Assembly (NCBI RefSeq): GCF_001557235.1
Contig: NZ_LSJI01000043.1
Span: 1 to 12,490 of the forward strand
DNA from: Phenylobacterium sp. CCH9-H3
GTDB taxonomy: Bacteria > Pseudomonadota > Alphaproteobacteria > Caulobacterales > Caulobacteraceae
Reading direction: 5' to 3'
DNA: 12,490 nucleotides
Under the pieces are notes generated by a model that was not told the DNA's origin, searched no databases, and was given only the letters and a program-made list of their open reading frames with translations. Numbering within the stretch: position 1 is the stretch's first letter; each line of letters begins with the position of its first letter. The translations under genes and the position numbers were made by a program. This document shows, in pieces, positions 6,301-12,418 of this stretch.

Positions 6301-7643
6301 ACGCCCTCGGTGACGACCGCGGCTGGAAGCGTCGGGCGATAGCTCGGCTTCGGCGGCGCGACCGACGCCATGGCGGCCGACTGTACCAATTTCGTGGGAT
6401 GAGGCTGCGCCTCCGGGATGCGGACCGACTGGAGCGCATAGGCCTCATAGATCGAGTCAGACAGTCGGCATTCTTCTGGAGGCATCCGCTCGACGGTCTC
6501 ATAGTCAAGCGGCATGCCTTTGATCTCAGCCGTCGGCCGGGCGGGGGTGGATGCTGCGGCCTTGGCGAGATAGCCGCGAACGGTGCGCGGCGCCGTGTCC
6601 GGGGAAATCTTGGGCAGCGCGACCGCCATGCGCGGGGGCAAGTCGCGTTCGATCCAAGCGAGGAGCGTCGCCACGTCGGGCGCGATGCCGGGGGATGCCG
6701 GGAAGCGTGCAAAATCCTCGGCCGGCGCCTTGTCGATGACGGTCAGGCGGGTTTCGATGGTCGTGCCGTGCTTGGCATAGACAGAGCCCGCGATCGCCGC
6801 ACTGAACACGACGCGGCCGCGCTCCTGCAGCCGGGCGAAGCGGTCCCGCCAGGCCGGCAGCTCGGGCGAGAAATTTGCGCCGGTGATCGCGACCAACCGG
6901 CCGCCCGGCGCGAGCCGCGCCAGAGCGGAAGCGATATGGCGATAGGCGGCGTCGGCGACGCGTCCTGAGACGGCCGCCATGACCGAGAACGGCGGGTTCA
7001 TGATGATGACACTGGGAATGGCGGCGCGGTCGAGATGATCATCGATCTGCGCGGCGTCGAAACGCGTGACCGAATGAGCTGGAAAGAGAGCGGCAAGAAG
7101 ATCGGCGCGGGTCTCGGCCAGCTCATTGAGGATGAGATCGGAGCCTTCGATCTCGGCAAGGATCGCAAGCAGGCCCGTGCCGGCCGAGGGCTCCAGTACC
7201 CGGTCAGCGGACGTGAGCGCTGCGGCGGTCAAGGCCGCGAGACCAAGCGGCGTCGGCGTCGAGAACTGCTGACGGGCCTGAGCCTCCTCGGACCGGCGCG
7301 TGTGCGTCGGCAGCAGCCCGGCGATCTTGCTCAGCGCTGCGAGCCGTGCTTCCGGAGACGCGGCTTTGCGGAAAAGCGGCTTTCCGTATTTGCGCATGAA
7401 GAGGATGGTTGCCGCTTCGCAGGCGTCATAGGCCGTCTTCCAGTCCCAGGCGCCGCTAGCGTCGGACGCGCCGAAGGCCTGTTCCATGGCCGAGCGCAGT
7501 ATCGCGGCATCGATCGCGCGGCCCTGTTCGAGATGAGGAAGGAGATGGCCGGCGGCGGCGAGAATGGCGGCGGCCGGCGGCGCGTTGGGCGCGAGCGGAA
7601 GCGAGGCCGCCGGGGCGGCTCCGGAGACGGGAGCGTAAAGCAT
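3321..7643 (-). CDS. Strawberry-notch (SNO) helicase fused to N-terminal DNA methyltransferase, 1440 aa
   Basis: The start is the ATG at 7643, with GAGG 8 nt upstream; the reading from 7712 would pass through the shared leader. The N-terminal methyltransferase has QFSTPTPLGLAAL (126-138), the SAM-binding EPSAGTG (151-157) and the adenine-type catalytic NPPF (216-219). The helicase core follows: Walker A GDGTGAGKGRQ (501-511), Walker B variant DESH (610-613), SAT (653-655), VFSDAGGTGRS (966-976) and the arginine-rich QGLGRTNRTNQ (1005-1015), which fits superfamily 2 motif VI. The order and the long C-terminal extension match the strawberry-notch AAA and helicase-C families. All catalytic motifs look intact. 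Fusions of this kind are known from phages and conjugative elements, where they are thought to protect or process entering DNA. Its target sequence cannot be inferred. The downstream Toprim gene overlaps by 1 nt, suggesting coupled synthesis of helicase-methylase and primase. Confidence 0.93.
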   Translation of the reverse strand: MLYAPVSGAAPAASLPLAPNAPPAAAILAAAGHLLPHLEQGRAIDAAILRSAMEQAFGASDASGAWDWKTAYDACEAATILFMRKYGKPLFRKAASPEARLAALSKIAGLLPTHTRRSEEAQARQQFSTPTPLGLAALTAAALTSADRVLEPSAGTGLLAILAEIEGSDLILNELAETRADLLAALFPAHSVTRFDAAQIDDHLDRAAIPSVIIMNPPFSVMAAVSGRVADAAYRHIASALARLAPGGRLVAITGANFSPELPAWRDRFARLQERGRVVFSAAIAGSVYAKHGTTIETRLTVIDKAPAEDFARFPASPGIAPDVATLLAWIERDLPPRMAVALPKISPDTAPRTVRGYLAKAAASTPARPTAEIKGMPLDYETVERMPPEECRLSDSIYEAYALQSVRIPEAQPHPTKLVQSAAMASVAPPKPSYRPTLPAAVVTEGVLSDAQLETVIYAGEAHGEHLAGAWTVDETGDLVTAAPDDAPNAVRFRRGFMLGDGTGAGKGRQSAGIILDNWLQGRRKAVWISKSDKLLEDAQRDWSALGMERLLVTPLSRFPQGTRIRLNEGVLFTTYSTLRSDDRGEKLSRVKQIVEWLGSDFDGVIIFDESHAMQNAGGGKGERGDVAPSQQGRAGLRLQHALPNARVVYVSATGATTVHNLAYAQRLGLWGGDDFPFANRAEFVEAVDNGGVAAMEVLARDLRALGLYTARSLSYDGVEYELVEHQLTPAQTRIYDAYAGAFAIIHNHLDAAMQAANITGDSGTLNRQAKSAARSAFESAKQRFFGHLLTSMKTPTLIRSIEQDLADGHSAVIQIVSTGEALMERRLAEIPTEEWNDVRVDITPREYVLDYLAYSFPVQLYEPFSDSEGNLSSRPVFRDGHPIESREAVARRDELIERLASLEPVPGALDQIVQRFGSDVVAEVTGRSRRVVRKGDRLAVENRAGSANLAEAAAFMDDQKRILVFSDAGGTGRSYHADLGAKNQRLRIHYLLEPGWKADAAIQGLGRTNRTNQAQPPLFRPIATDVKAEKRFLSTIARRLDTLGAITRGQRQTGGQGLFRPEDNLESPYARDALRQLYLLLVRGKVENCSLDRFESATGLKLTDDNGIKDELPPITTFLNRLLALTIDLQGVLFTAFEQLLTAKVDGAVRSGVYDVGLETLQAESFIVTGSEVIHTHPGTGAETRLLTITRRERNRPTSLADALDHLSDPRARLLVNGRSGRAAVQISAPSMMLDDGEIERRVCLVRPMEQHYAPLRMMGESHWEEADRAAFAAAWWAELNDVPEFSDSTIHIVAGLLLPIWKRLPNESTRVYRLQTDGGERIIGRRVSPAWAANAVTTGATSLTPEQAFTALMDGTTILDLADGLQLRRARVMNAQRLELTGFTEAMRDRLRTYGLFSEIISWKLRFFVPADSAGPGVLAKVLDTYPVARISEREAA

Positions 7644-7651
7644 GGAGGGAA

Positions 7652-7738
7652 CCTCGAGAGAGCAAGAACGGACGAGCCGGCCCGGCGCTCTCTCTCGACC
7701 GGACGGGCTCAACCCCGTCCCGGCCGACCTCTCACTCT
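7652..7738 (-). promoter_or_regulatory. Shared leader element of the SNO gene
   Basis: On the minus strand it starts with AGAGTGAGAG (7738-7729), identical to the copies before the parB-like and ardC-like genes. Next comes GACGGG-GTTGAG-CCCGTC, a tight 6-bp hairpin (7719-7702), overlapping the reach of GGTCGAGAGAGAG (7700-7688), a 13-mer shared with the parB-like leader. The GA-rich block can pair with GCTCTCTCGA (7663-7654): 10 bp with a 2-nt bulge. That second arm overlaps the first two bases of the GAGG Shine-Dalgarno (7655-7652), so the stem would partly hide the RBS. The 128 nt further upstream (7739-7866) show no gene and no promoter I would defend. Confidence 0.6.
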
Positions 7739-7866
7739 GACGCGGTCAGCGACCATCGCTCCGGCTTGCGGGAAGCACGTCTTCGGCAGTTGCGCGTGCC
7801 GGCGGGCGATGCGCCGTTCCCGGCGAAGGATCGCACTATTGTCGCGAATCCGTCCGAGCGCCCGCC

Positions 7867-8091
7867 TCAGGGCGAGGCATCGGGTGGACGGTAGAGCTCG
7901 AAGGGGTTGCCGTCGGCCAGATGGCCGAAGGGCGTAAAAACGTAGTCGCCGTCGTCACGTCCAACGGCGCAGATGACGTAGCGAACCTCGCCCGTTGCGA
8001 TCTCGGTGCATTCAATTAGCGCCAGGTCGCCGCTGGTCGCGGCGTGCAGCAGCGTCTCGAAATTGGCACGGGCATGATCGGGAATGCTCAT
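7867..8091 (-). CDS. DUF6117-like small protein, 74 aa
   Basis: Begins MSIPDHARANFETLLHAATS and ends with a compact domain containing ALIECTEIATGEVRYVICAV (24-43) and DYVFTPFGHLADGNPFELYR (49-68). The length and pattern fit the family I know as DUF6117, found with ParB-like and SNO genes in alphaproteobacterial elements; that name is from memory and could be wrong. The alternating strand pattern suggests a small all-beta or alpha/beta fold; there are no membrane segments. The biochemical role is unknown. The ATG (8091-8089) overlaps the TGA (8090-8088) of the 137-aa gene in an ATGA arrangement, so the pair is probably translationally coupled. It is the last gene before the leader of the SNO gene. 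Confidence 0.78.
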   Translation of the reverse strand: MSIPDHARANFETLLHAATSGDLALIECTEIATGEVRYVICAVGRDDGDYVFTPFGHLADGNPFELYRPPDASP

Positions 8092-8501
8092 CGCGCGGCT
8101 CCCTGAGGAAGTCGATCGGCGAGCCAGCGTCCGGTGCTGATCCATTCGAGCGTCCGGCCGGTCGAAAGATCGAGCAGATGGGCGCCGCCAGAGAAGCCGT
8201 CGATTACGGGGTCCGAGGCAATATTCGCCCACTGGAAGCCCCAATGTCCGGTCAGGCCGAAGGCCGCGGCGCAGCGGGTAACGAAGGTGATCACCAGTTG
8301 CTGGTCAGCGCTGCCAGGATCGCGCAGCCACAGGCGAGCCGATCCGAATTCGGGCGAAAGGGTGAGCAGGAACGGCTCGGCCGGGGGATCCTCGCGGGAG
8401 TTTTCGGCCATCAGCGTGGTGTAGATGTCGAAGGCGCGCGTCGCGTTGGCGGCAGTGCCGACGTCGAGCAGGCAGGAAAAGCGGGTGAGAAAATCGGTCA
8501 T
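8088..8501 (-). CDS. Hypothetical protein, 137 aa
   Basis: The ATG at 8501 has a good AGGAG (in TTTCAGGAGTCCGCC) 7 nt upstream. The product begins MTDFLTRFSCLLDVGTAANA. It has a predicted helix (about 15-33), a beta-rich middle with PFLLTLSPEFGSARLWLRDP (43-62) and QQLVITFVTRCAAAFGLTGHWGFQW (67-91), and a C-terminal GRTLEWISTGRWLADRLP stretch. It has two cysteines (10, 77), no clear catalytic set and no signal peptide. I do not recognise the family with certainty. Its tight 4-nt overlap with the DUF6117-like gene and conserved-looking composition support a real gene. It is oddly placed: a strong intrinsic terminator for upstream transcription ends only 17 nt before its start codon, so its expression depends on read-through or on a promoter inside that hairpin region. 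Confidence 0.8.
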   Translation of the reverse strand: MTDFLTRFSCLLDVGTAANATRAFDIYTTLMAENSREDPPAEPFLLTLSPEFGSARLWLRDPGSADQQLVITFVTRCAAAFGLTGHWGFQWANIASDPVIDGFSGGAHLLDLSTGRTLEWISTGRWLADRLPQGAAR

Positions 8502-8518
8502 GGCGGACTCCTGAAACG

Positions 8519-8545
8519 AAAAAAGCCCGGCGCTGGGCCGGGCTT
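8519..8545 (-). terminator. Rho-independent terminator inside the cassette
   Basis: On the minus strand, AAGCCCGGC (8545-8537), loop CCAGC and GCCGGGCTT (8531-8523) form a perfect 9-bp GC-rich stem followed by a run of six Ts (8524-8519). This is a textbook intrinsic terminator for transcripts coming from the parB-like and 72-aa genes. It sits 24 nt past the 72-aa stop and only 17 nt before the ATG at 8501. The reverse strand has no matching T-tract, so it acts in the minus direction. Confidence 0.88.
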
Positions 8546-8569
8546 GGGAGGGATCGAAAGACTGTCCGG

Positions 8570-8788
8570 CTAGTAGCCGAACCGCCAGGACGGCCAGTCT
8601 TGACCGTCGTCGGCGGCCTGCACTGCCTCGCCGAGATAGGCGGGATCGCCTTCGACGATGGTGGGATCGCGGACTGGCGTCTCATCGATGACGGTGACGC
8701 AGGCAACTAGCCCGTCCTCGACCTCGACATGCACGGGAACGAGATACTGGAAAACGACGCGCCGGGGCGCCGGGCTGGATTGCGACAT
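8570..8788 (-). CDS. Small acidic hypothetical protein, 72 aa
   Basis: The start is the ATG at 8788, with AGGAG 8 nt upstream (GAGGAGCTACGCC). The product begins MSQSSPAPRRVVFQYLVPVH and is strongly acidic. Features include a VHVEVEDGLVACVTVIDETP strand-turn-strand (19-38), a loop DPTIVEGDPAYLGEAVQAAD (41-60) and an aromatic tail DWPSWRFGY (64-72). No domain is recognised. The position directly after the parB-like gene, with 59 nt between, and before the terminator suggests it ends the transcript that starts at the ardC-like gene. The size, acidity and aromatic tail are consistent with a binding partner or a DNA mimic, but that is speculation. Confidence 0.78.
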   Translation of the reverse strand: MSQSSPAPRRVVFQYLVPVHVEVEDGLVACVTVIDETPVRDPTIVEGDPAYLGEAVQAADDGQDWPSWRFGY

Positions 8789-8817
8789 GGCGTAGCTCCT
8801 CGATTGGGGGAATAGAC

Positions 8818-8837
8818 GGAGCGGCCAAAGCCGCCCC
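8818..8837 (-). other. Intercistronic hairpin after the parB-like gene
   Basis: On the minus strand GGGGCGGC-TTTG-GCCGCTCC forms an 8-bp stem with one G-U pair, 10 nt past the parB-like stop. It is followed by GTCTATT rather than a T-tract, so it is more likely an mRNA processing or 3' stabilising element than a full terminator. A partial terminator cannot be ruled out. Confidence 0.4.
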
Positions 8838-8847
8838 GCCAGAGCGA

Positions 8848-10974
8848 TCATTCGGCCGCGACGAGGTGGCGTTCATCGTCTTCGCCAGCGGCCTCCTCGT
8901 CATCGCTCGCGAGAAAGTCGGGCAACGCCGCCCCATCATCCTCGCCTCCGGTCTGGGTTTCCGCCGTCGACACCTCACCCTCGGCGACCACGCGCAGCGG
9001 CTCCGGCAGCCAGCCGGTGTCCGCCAGCAGGCGCTCGGCCTCCTTCGCCATGTCGCCCTTCTTCAGATGGTCGATGAGTTGTGCGGCTTGCTCGCCGGCG
9101 CCCTCGCGGACCGCCTGCAAGATGCGGGGCTTGGTCACCCGGTTGAGGTAGTTGCCGAAGGTCGGTCGCCAGCCGGCCTCGACCAGATCGAGGCCTGTCG
9201 CCTTCGTCAGTCGGTCGGCCTGCGAAAGCCTCATGTCGAGGGTATGCTGGGATACACCGCTGCCACTATGCGGGTTCGGCCGCTCATAGAGCGCGTTCAC
9301 GCCATAGCTGACGCAATGCGCGAGGAGAGCCATGCGGCTGGGCTCATCCAGGTCGGCGAGCCAGTCCCACAAGGCTGCATCGTCCTTCGGGATATCGCCA
9401 GCCCAGGCGGCGTGGCGGTCCTGCACCGCACGGGCGGACGGGCTGTCCTTCAGCGCATCGTCCTGGGCCGGGAAGAAGACGTGCTTCACCCCGGCTTCCA
9501 TGGTGCCCGTATACATGCGGGTCATGAAGGTGTCCGAGACGAGCTTGTGGAGGAGCGCCGTCATAGCTACGTGCGGGTTCTCCGCGACGGCGTTGCGCAG
9601 CGCGAGCGTGCGATAGGCCGTCAGCTCGATCACCAGGCGCTCCGGCAGCGGCTTGATGACGCCGTCATCCTCGTCGTCCTCGGGCTCGGCAGGCTGGCCG
9701 CCGATGGTGATGACCGCCCTCTGCACCGACGGCTCGGCCAAATCGCCGTCGGCGTCCACGCCGTTCTCGACCTCTGGATCGATCGGTGCTTCATCCTCCG
9801 CCCGCACGTAGCCACGGTCGATGGCGAGGGTGCCGTCATGGGCGACGCTGATGAAGACGCCCGCGCGCGGGATGTCGTCCGCCTCGTAGCGCATCGGCCG
9901 GGTCTCGAAGGCTGCGAGCGCCGTCTCGATCTCGCTGAGGCGCTGGTCTACCTCGTCCGGCAGTTCGTCGGCGCCTTCATACTCGGCTTCGAGCTTCTGA
10001 TACTCGGCATTGAGCGCCTCGATGGTCGCCTGTTCCTCGGCCGAAAGGTCGAGCGGCTCGCCCTGCAATTCCCGCAGGCCGCGCGTCGTGTCGTAGGGAA
10101 AGCTGACCGCGACCTCGATCCACTTCCAGCCTTCGGCGGCGATCGACTCGGCGGTGGCCTTGAGCTTTTCGGCGACCAGGCGGTCGAGCAGGCTCGCGTC
10201 CTGCAGCCAGCCGCCATCATCGGACTGGAAGAGATCGCGCATGACGATGCCTCCCGCCTGTTCATAGGTCTCGATTCCCACGAAAACCGCGCGCTTGTCC
10301 GCGGCGCGAACGGTTGTCTCGGTCAGCATGCGCCTGATCTGGTAAGGCTCCTTCGACCAGGCGTCCTTGATCGCGTCCCAGACCTGCTGCTGACGGGCGT
10401 GGTCGCCCGACACGGTGAAGGCCATGAGCTGCTCCAGCGTCATGCCGTCTTCGGCATAAACCTCGAGCAGCGCTGGCGACGCCGAAGCAAGCCGCAGCCG
10501 CTGTTTGACGACTTGGGCCTGCACGAAGAAGGCCGCGGCGATCTCCTCCTCGGTCATGCCCTTGTCGCGCATGTCCTGAAAGGCGCGAAACTGGTCGAGG
10601 GGATGGAGCGGCGCGCGCTCGATATTCTCGGCGAGCGAGACTTCTTCCGCGAGGATCGCGCTGTCGCGCTCGCGCACCACGCACGGCACCGGCGACACCT
10701 TGGCGAGGCGCTTCTGCTTCACCAGCAGCTCCAGCGCACGGAACCGGCGTCCGCCGGCTGGGACCTCGAACATGCCGGTCTCGTTGCCTTCGGCATCGAC
10801 GACCGGGAAAACGCTGATGCTCTGGATCAGGCCGCGCCGGGCGATCGAGGCCGCCAGGTCCTCGATCGAGACACCAGCCTTGATGCGCCGGACGTTCGAC
10901 TGACTCAGGACCAGCTTGTTGAAGGGGATGTCGCGCGAGGGCGACAGGACGATCTTTTGAGCTGCAACAGCCAT
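8848..10974 (-). CDS. Large ParB/Srx-fold DNA-binding protein, 708 aa
   Basis: Residues about 12-125 are a ParB/Srx-type domain: IPFNKLVLSQSNVRR (16-30), the box VPAGGRRFRALELL (71-84) and AENIERAPLHPLDQFRAF (116-132), where the arginine-rich and ENIER motifs bind CTP or DNA in relatives. A helix-turn-helix region follows (about 139-165; MTEEEIAAAFFVQAQVVKQR). Classical ParB is about 280-300 aa; this one carries about 400 more residues, with a predicted coiled helix (about 310-355), acidic linkers (392-440 with PEDDEDD; 676-700), and a helical C-terminal domain (450-660). No ParA ATPase is next to it. So it is more likely an accessory DNA-binding or anti-restriction-type factor than a partition protein. 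The ATG at 10974 has GGAG 9 nt upstream and the shared leader directly before it. Confidence 0.9.
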   Translation of the reverse strand: MAVAAQKIVLSPSRDIPFNKLVLSQSNVRRIKAGVSIEDLAASIARRGLIQSISVFPVVDAEGNETGMFEVPAGGRRFRALELLVKQKRLAKVSPVPCVVRERDSAILAEEVSLAENIERAPLHPLDQFRAFQDMRDKGMTEEEIAAAFFVQAQVVKQRLRLASASPALLEVYAEDGMTLEQLMAFTVSGDHARQQQVWDAIKDAWSKEPYQIRRMLTETTVRAADKRAVFVGIETYEQAGGIVMRDLFQSDDGGWLQDASLLDRLVAEKLKATAESIAAEGWKWIEVAVSFPYDTTRGLRELQGEPLDLSAEEQATIEALNAEYQKLEAEYEGADELPDEVDQRLSEIETALAAFETRPMRYEADDIPRAGVFISVAHDGTLAIDRGYVRAEDEAPIDPEVENGVDADGDLAEPSVQRAVITIGGQPAEPEDDEDDGVIKPLPERLVIELTAYRTLALRNAVAENPHVAMTALLHKLVSDTFMTRMYTGTMEAGVKHVFFPAQDDALKDSPSARAVQDRHAAWAGDIPKDDAALWDWLADLDEPSRMALLAHCVSYGVNALYERPNPHSGSGVSQHTLDMRLSQADRLTKATGLDLVEAGWRPTFGNYLNRVTKPRILQAVREGAGEQAAQLIDHLKKGDMAKEAERLLADTGWLPEPLRVVAEGEVSTAETQTGGEDDGAALPDFLASDDEEAAGEDDERHLVAAE

Positions 10975-11058
10975 CGGGATGTACTCCGCGACGGGCGGCC
11001 AAGAGACTCTCTCTCGACCTCCAACCCGTCACGAAAAACCCGTCCTCCCTCTCACTCT
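10975..11058 (-). promoter_or_regulatory. Shared leader element of the parB-like gene
   Basis: Minus-strand order: AGAGTGAGAG (11058-11049), then CGTGACGGG (11033-11025), GGTCGAGAGAGAG (11019-11007), and CCCGTCGCG (10995-10987), which runs into the GGAG Shine-Dalgarno. CGTGACGGG and CCCGTCGCG pair over 9 bp with one G-U. The 29-nt loop contains an AGAGA-GAG-TCTCT hairpin. The 10-mer overlaps the TGA stop of the preceding DUF5983-like gene. Both 9-nt arms are identical to those in the ardC-like leader, with the same 15-nt gap between the 10-mer and the first arm. Confidence 0.65.
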
Positions 11059-11381
11059 CCTCCTGGGCGCGCCCGGCGAGACCCCGGAAGGGCATCGGCG
11101 CGACCAAGGAATCTGGCAAGCGCCTCATCCTCAGGCGCATCCCGGTCGAACAGGATGTATTCCGCGCCGAGGCGCCGCGCGTATTCGGCAATCCCCACCA
11201 GATCGGCGGGGAGATTATCGCGGTCGCCTTCTCCGACCCAGATGAACCAGCCGTAGGGTGTCGCCGCGACAAGCTCGTCGCCCTGATCGACGTGAACATT
11301 CAGATAGGTGCTCGACGCTTCCGAGAGGTGAGCGGTCGAGCAATCGAAGAAGACCCGGAGCGGGTACGTGATCATGCTCAT
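11052..11381 (-). CDS. DUF5983-like small protein, 109 aa
   Basis: Begins MSMITYPLRVFFDCSTAHLS. The pattern VFFDCSTAHLSEASSTYL (10-27), a YGWFIWVGEG block (43-52), then DLVGIAEYARRLGAEYILFDRDA (60-82), fits the family I know as DUF5983: a short alpha/beta protein with a DxSTAHL opening and a GWF(I/V) strand. That naming is from memory. No enzymatic role is established that I know of. The last 15 residues are arginine/proline rich and probably flexible. The ATG (11381-11379) overlaps the ardC-like TGA (11380-11378), which argues for coupled translation. A second in-frame ATG lies two codons in. The stop codon lies inside the AGAGTGAGAG box of the next gene's leader. Confidence 0.8.
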   Translation of the reverse strand: MSMITYPLRVFFDCSTAHLSEASSTYLNVHVDQGDELVAATPYGWFIWVGEGDRDNLPADLVGIAEYARRLGAEYILFDRDAPEDEALARFLGRADALPGSRRARPGGE

Positions 11382-12337
11382 GCCGCCCTCCTTTCAAGTG
11401 CATCGGCGGCAACGTCGCGGGCAGCGGCCTCCGGCGCATGCGCCAGCAGCCAGTCGGCCGCCTTGCTCGCCTGACTTGCGGCCCGAACGATGGCGCGGTT
11501 GTCCTCGCGCAGGACCTGCAGCCACGAGCCGATATAGTCGGCGTGGCGGACGGTGGGCACGATGCCGAGTGAAGCGCAGCAGAAGGCTGCGTTCATTTCG
11601 GCGACCAATTCCTCGAACGCGTATTTCTTGGTGCCGAAGCCGCCGGTCAGGTCGCGGCCCACTCGGCTCGAGTGACCCGTCGCGTGTCCGAGTTCATGCA
11701 GGGCCGTGCGGTGCCAGTTGATCGGCTCGAAATAGGCTTGTGGCGGAGGGACCTGCACATAGTCGAGCGCAGGCACGTAGAACGCCCGATCACCGGCGAT
11801 GCGAAAGTCTATGCCTGAGGCGCGGATCAGCGATTCGACCTGTGGTTCGATCATCCCCTGCGGCGGCGGCGGCGCATTGACCGTGACGTCCTCCGGCAGG
11901 CCCTCGCACTGGGCTGCGTTGAAGACGGTGAAGCGCTTCAGGAACGGGATCGCCTGCGCGTCCTCACCGCTCTCGCGGGCGCGGCGTTTCTCGTCTTCTG
12001 GCGTGAAGCGGTCCGCATAGACGACGGTCGTACCGCGCGCGCCCTTGCGGACATTGCCGCCGAGCGAGAGTGCTTGACGGAAGGTGAGCCAGCTCTGGCC
12101 CGGAAAGCCGTGTTCGACCACGGCGCCCCAGAGGATCAGGATGTTGATGCCCGAATAGTGCCGGCCCGTGGAAGCGTTTTTCGGCATGGCAAGCGGGGCC
12201 TTTGCGGCCGTCGTTCCCCACGGTTGGACCCAAGGCACGCGACCGGCCTCCAGCTCGGCGACGATCTTATCGGTAATCTCGTCGTAAAGGTTCGCCCGGT
12301 CCTGGCCTGGGCGTGGCGAAGCAGTTCGTCTGGACAT
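11378..12337 (-). CDS. ArdC-type antirestriction protein with zincin metallopeptidase domain, 319 aa
   Basis: Residues 14-140 form the ArdC N-terminal ssDNA-binding domain: NLYDEITDKIVAELEAGRVPWVQPW (16-40), then SGINILILW (62-70) and WLTFRQALSLGGNVRKGARGTTVVY (83-107). Residues about 165-295 form a zincin-like peptidase: HELGHATGH (214-222) supplies the HExxH metal site with catalytic E215, and FEELVAEMNAAF (241-252) supplies the family's downstream glutamates. Both domains look complete. ArdC proteins protect entering plasmid DNA from host restriction; whether the peptidase cleaves host restriction proteins is a hypothesis from the polyvalent-protein literature. The ATG at 12337 has GGAG 7 nt upstream. 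It heads the cassette visible here, which fits early expression after transfer. The next gene overlaps by 4 nt. Confidence 0.93.
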   Translation of the reverse strand: MSRRTASPRPGQDRANLYDEITDKIVAELEAGRVPWVQPWGTTAAKAPLAMPKNASTGRHYSGINILILWGAVVEHGFPGQSWLTFRQALSLGGNVRKGARGTTVVYADRFTPEDEKRRARESGEDAQAIPFLKRFTVFNAAQCEGLPEDVTVNAPPPPQGMIEPQVESLIRASGIDFRIAGDRAFYVPALDYVQVPPPQAYFEPINWHRTALHELGHATGHSSRVGRDLTGGFGTKKYAFEELVAEMNAAFCCASLGIVPTVRHADYIGSWLQVLREDNRAIVRAASQASKAADWLLAHAPEAAARDVAADALERRAA

Positions 12338-12418
12338 CGCGGATCTCCGCGACGGGCGCCGGAAGCTTCTCTCCCAGCCCTAAACCCGTCACGGCAATCC
12401 GGTCCGCACTCTCACTCT
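12338..12418 (-). promoter_or_regulatory. Shared leader element of the ardC-like gene
   Basis: Minus-strand order: AGAGTGAGAG (12418-12409), CGTGACGGG (12393-12385), a GA-rich stretch with the palindrome GAAGCTTC (12369-12362), and CCCGTCGCG (12356-12348), which abuts the GGAG Shine-Dalgarno (12348-12345). The two 9-nt arms pair with one G-U and are identical to those before the parB-like gene. In addition CGCGGA-GA-TCCGCG (12351-12338) is a perfect inverted repeat across the RBS. It shares bases with the second arm, so the two folds would exclude each other. Confidence 0.65.

Noticed and set aside
8848..10974. A true plasmid partition locus (parABS)
   Set aside because: No ParA, no parS-like repeat cluster and a protein more than twice the usual ParB length.
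8866..11256. A 796-codon open frame on the plus strand, opposite the parB-like gene
   Set aside because: It lies wholly antisense to a gene with clear ParB motifs, has low-complexity arginine/leucine-rich translation and no recognisable domain; long antisense frames are common in GC-rich DNA.
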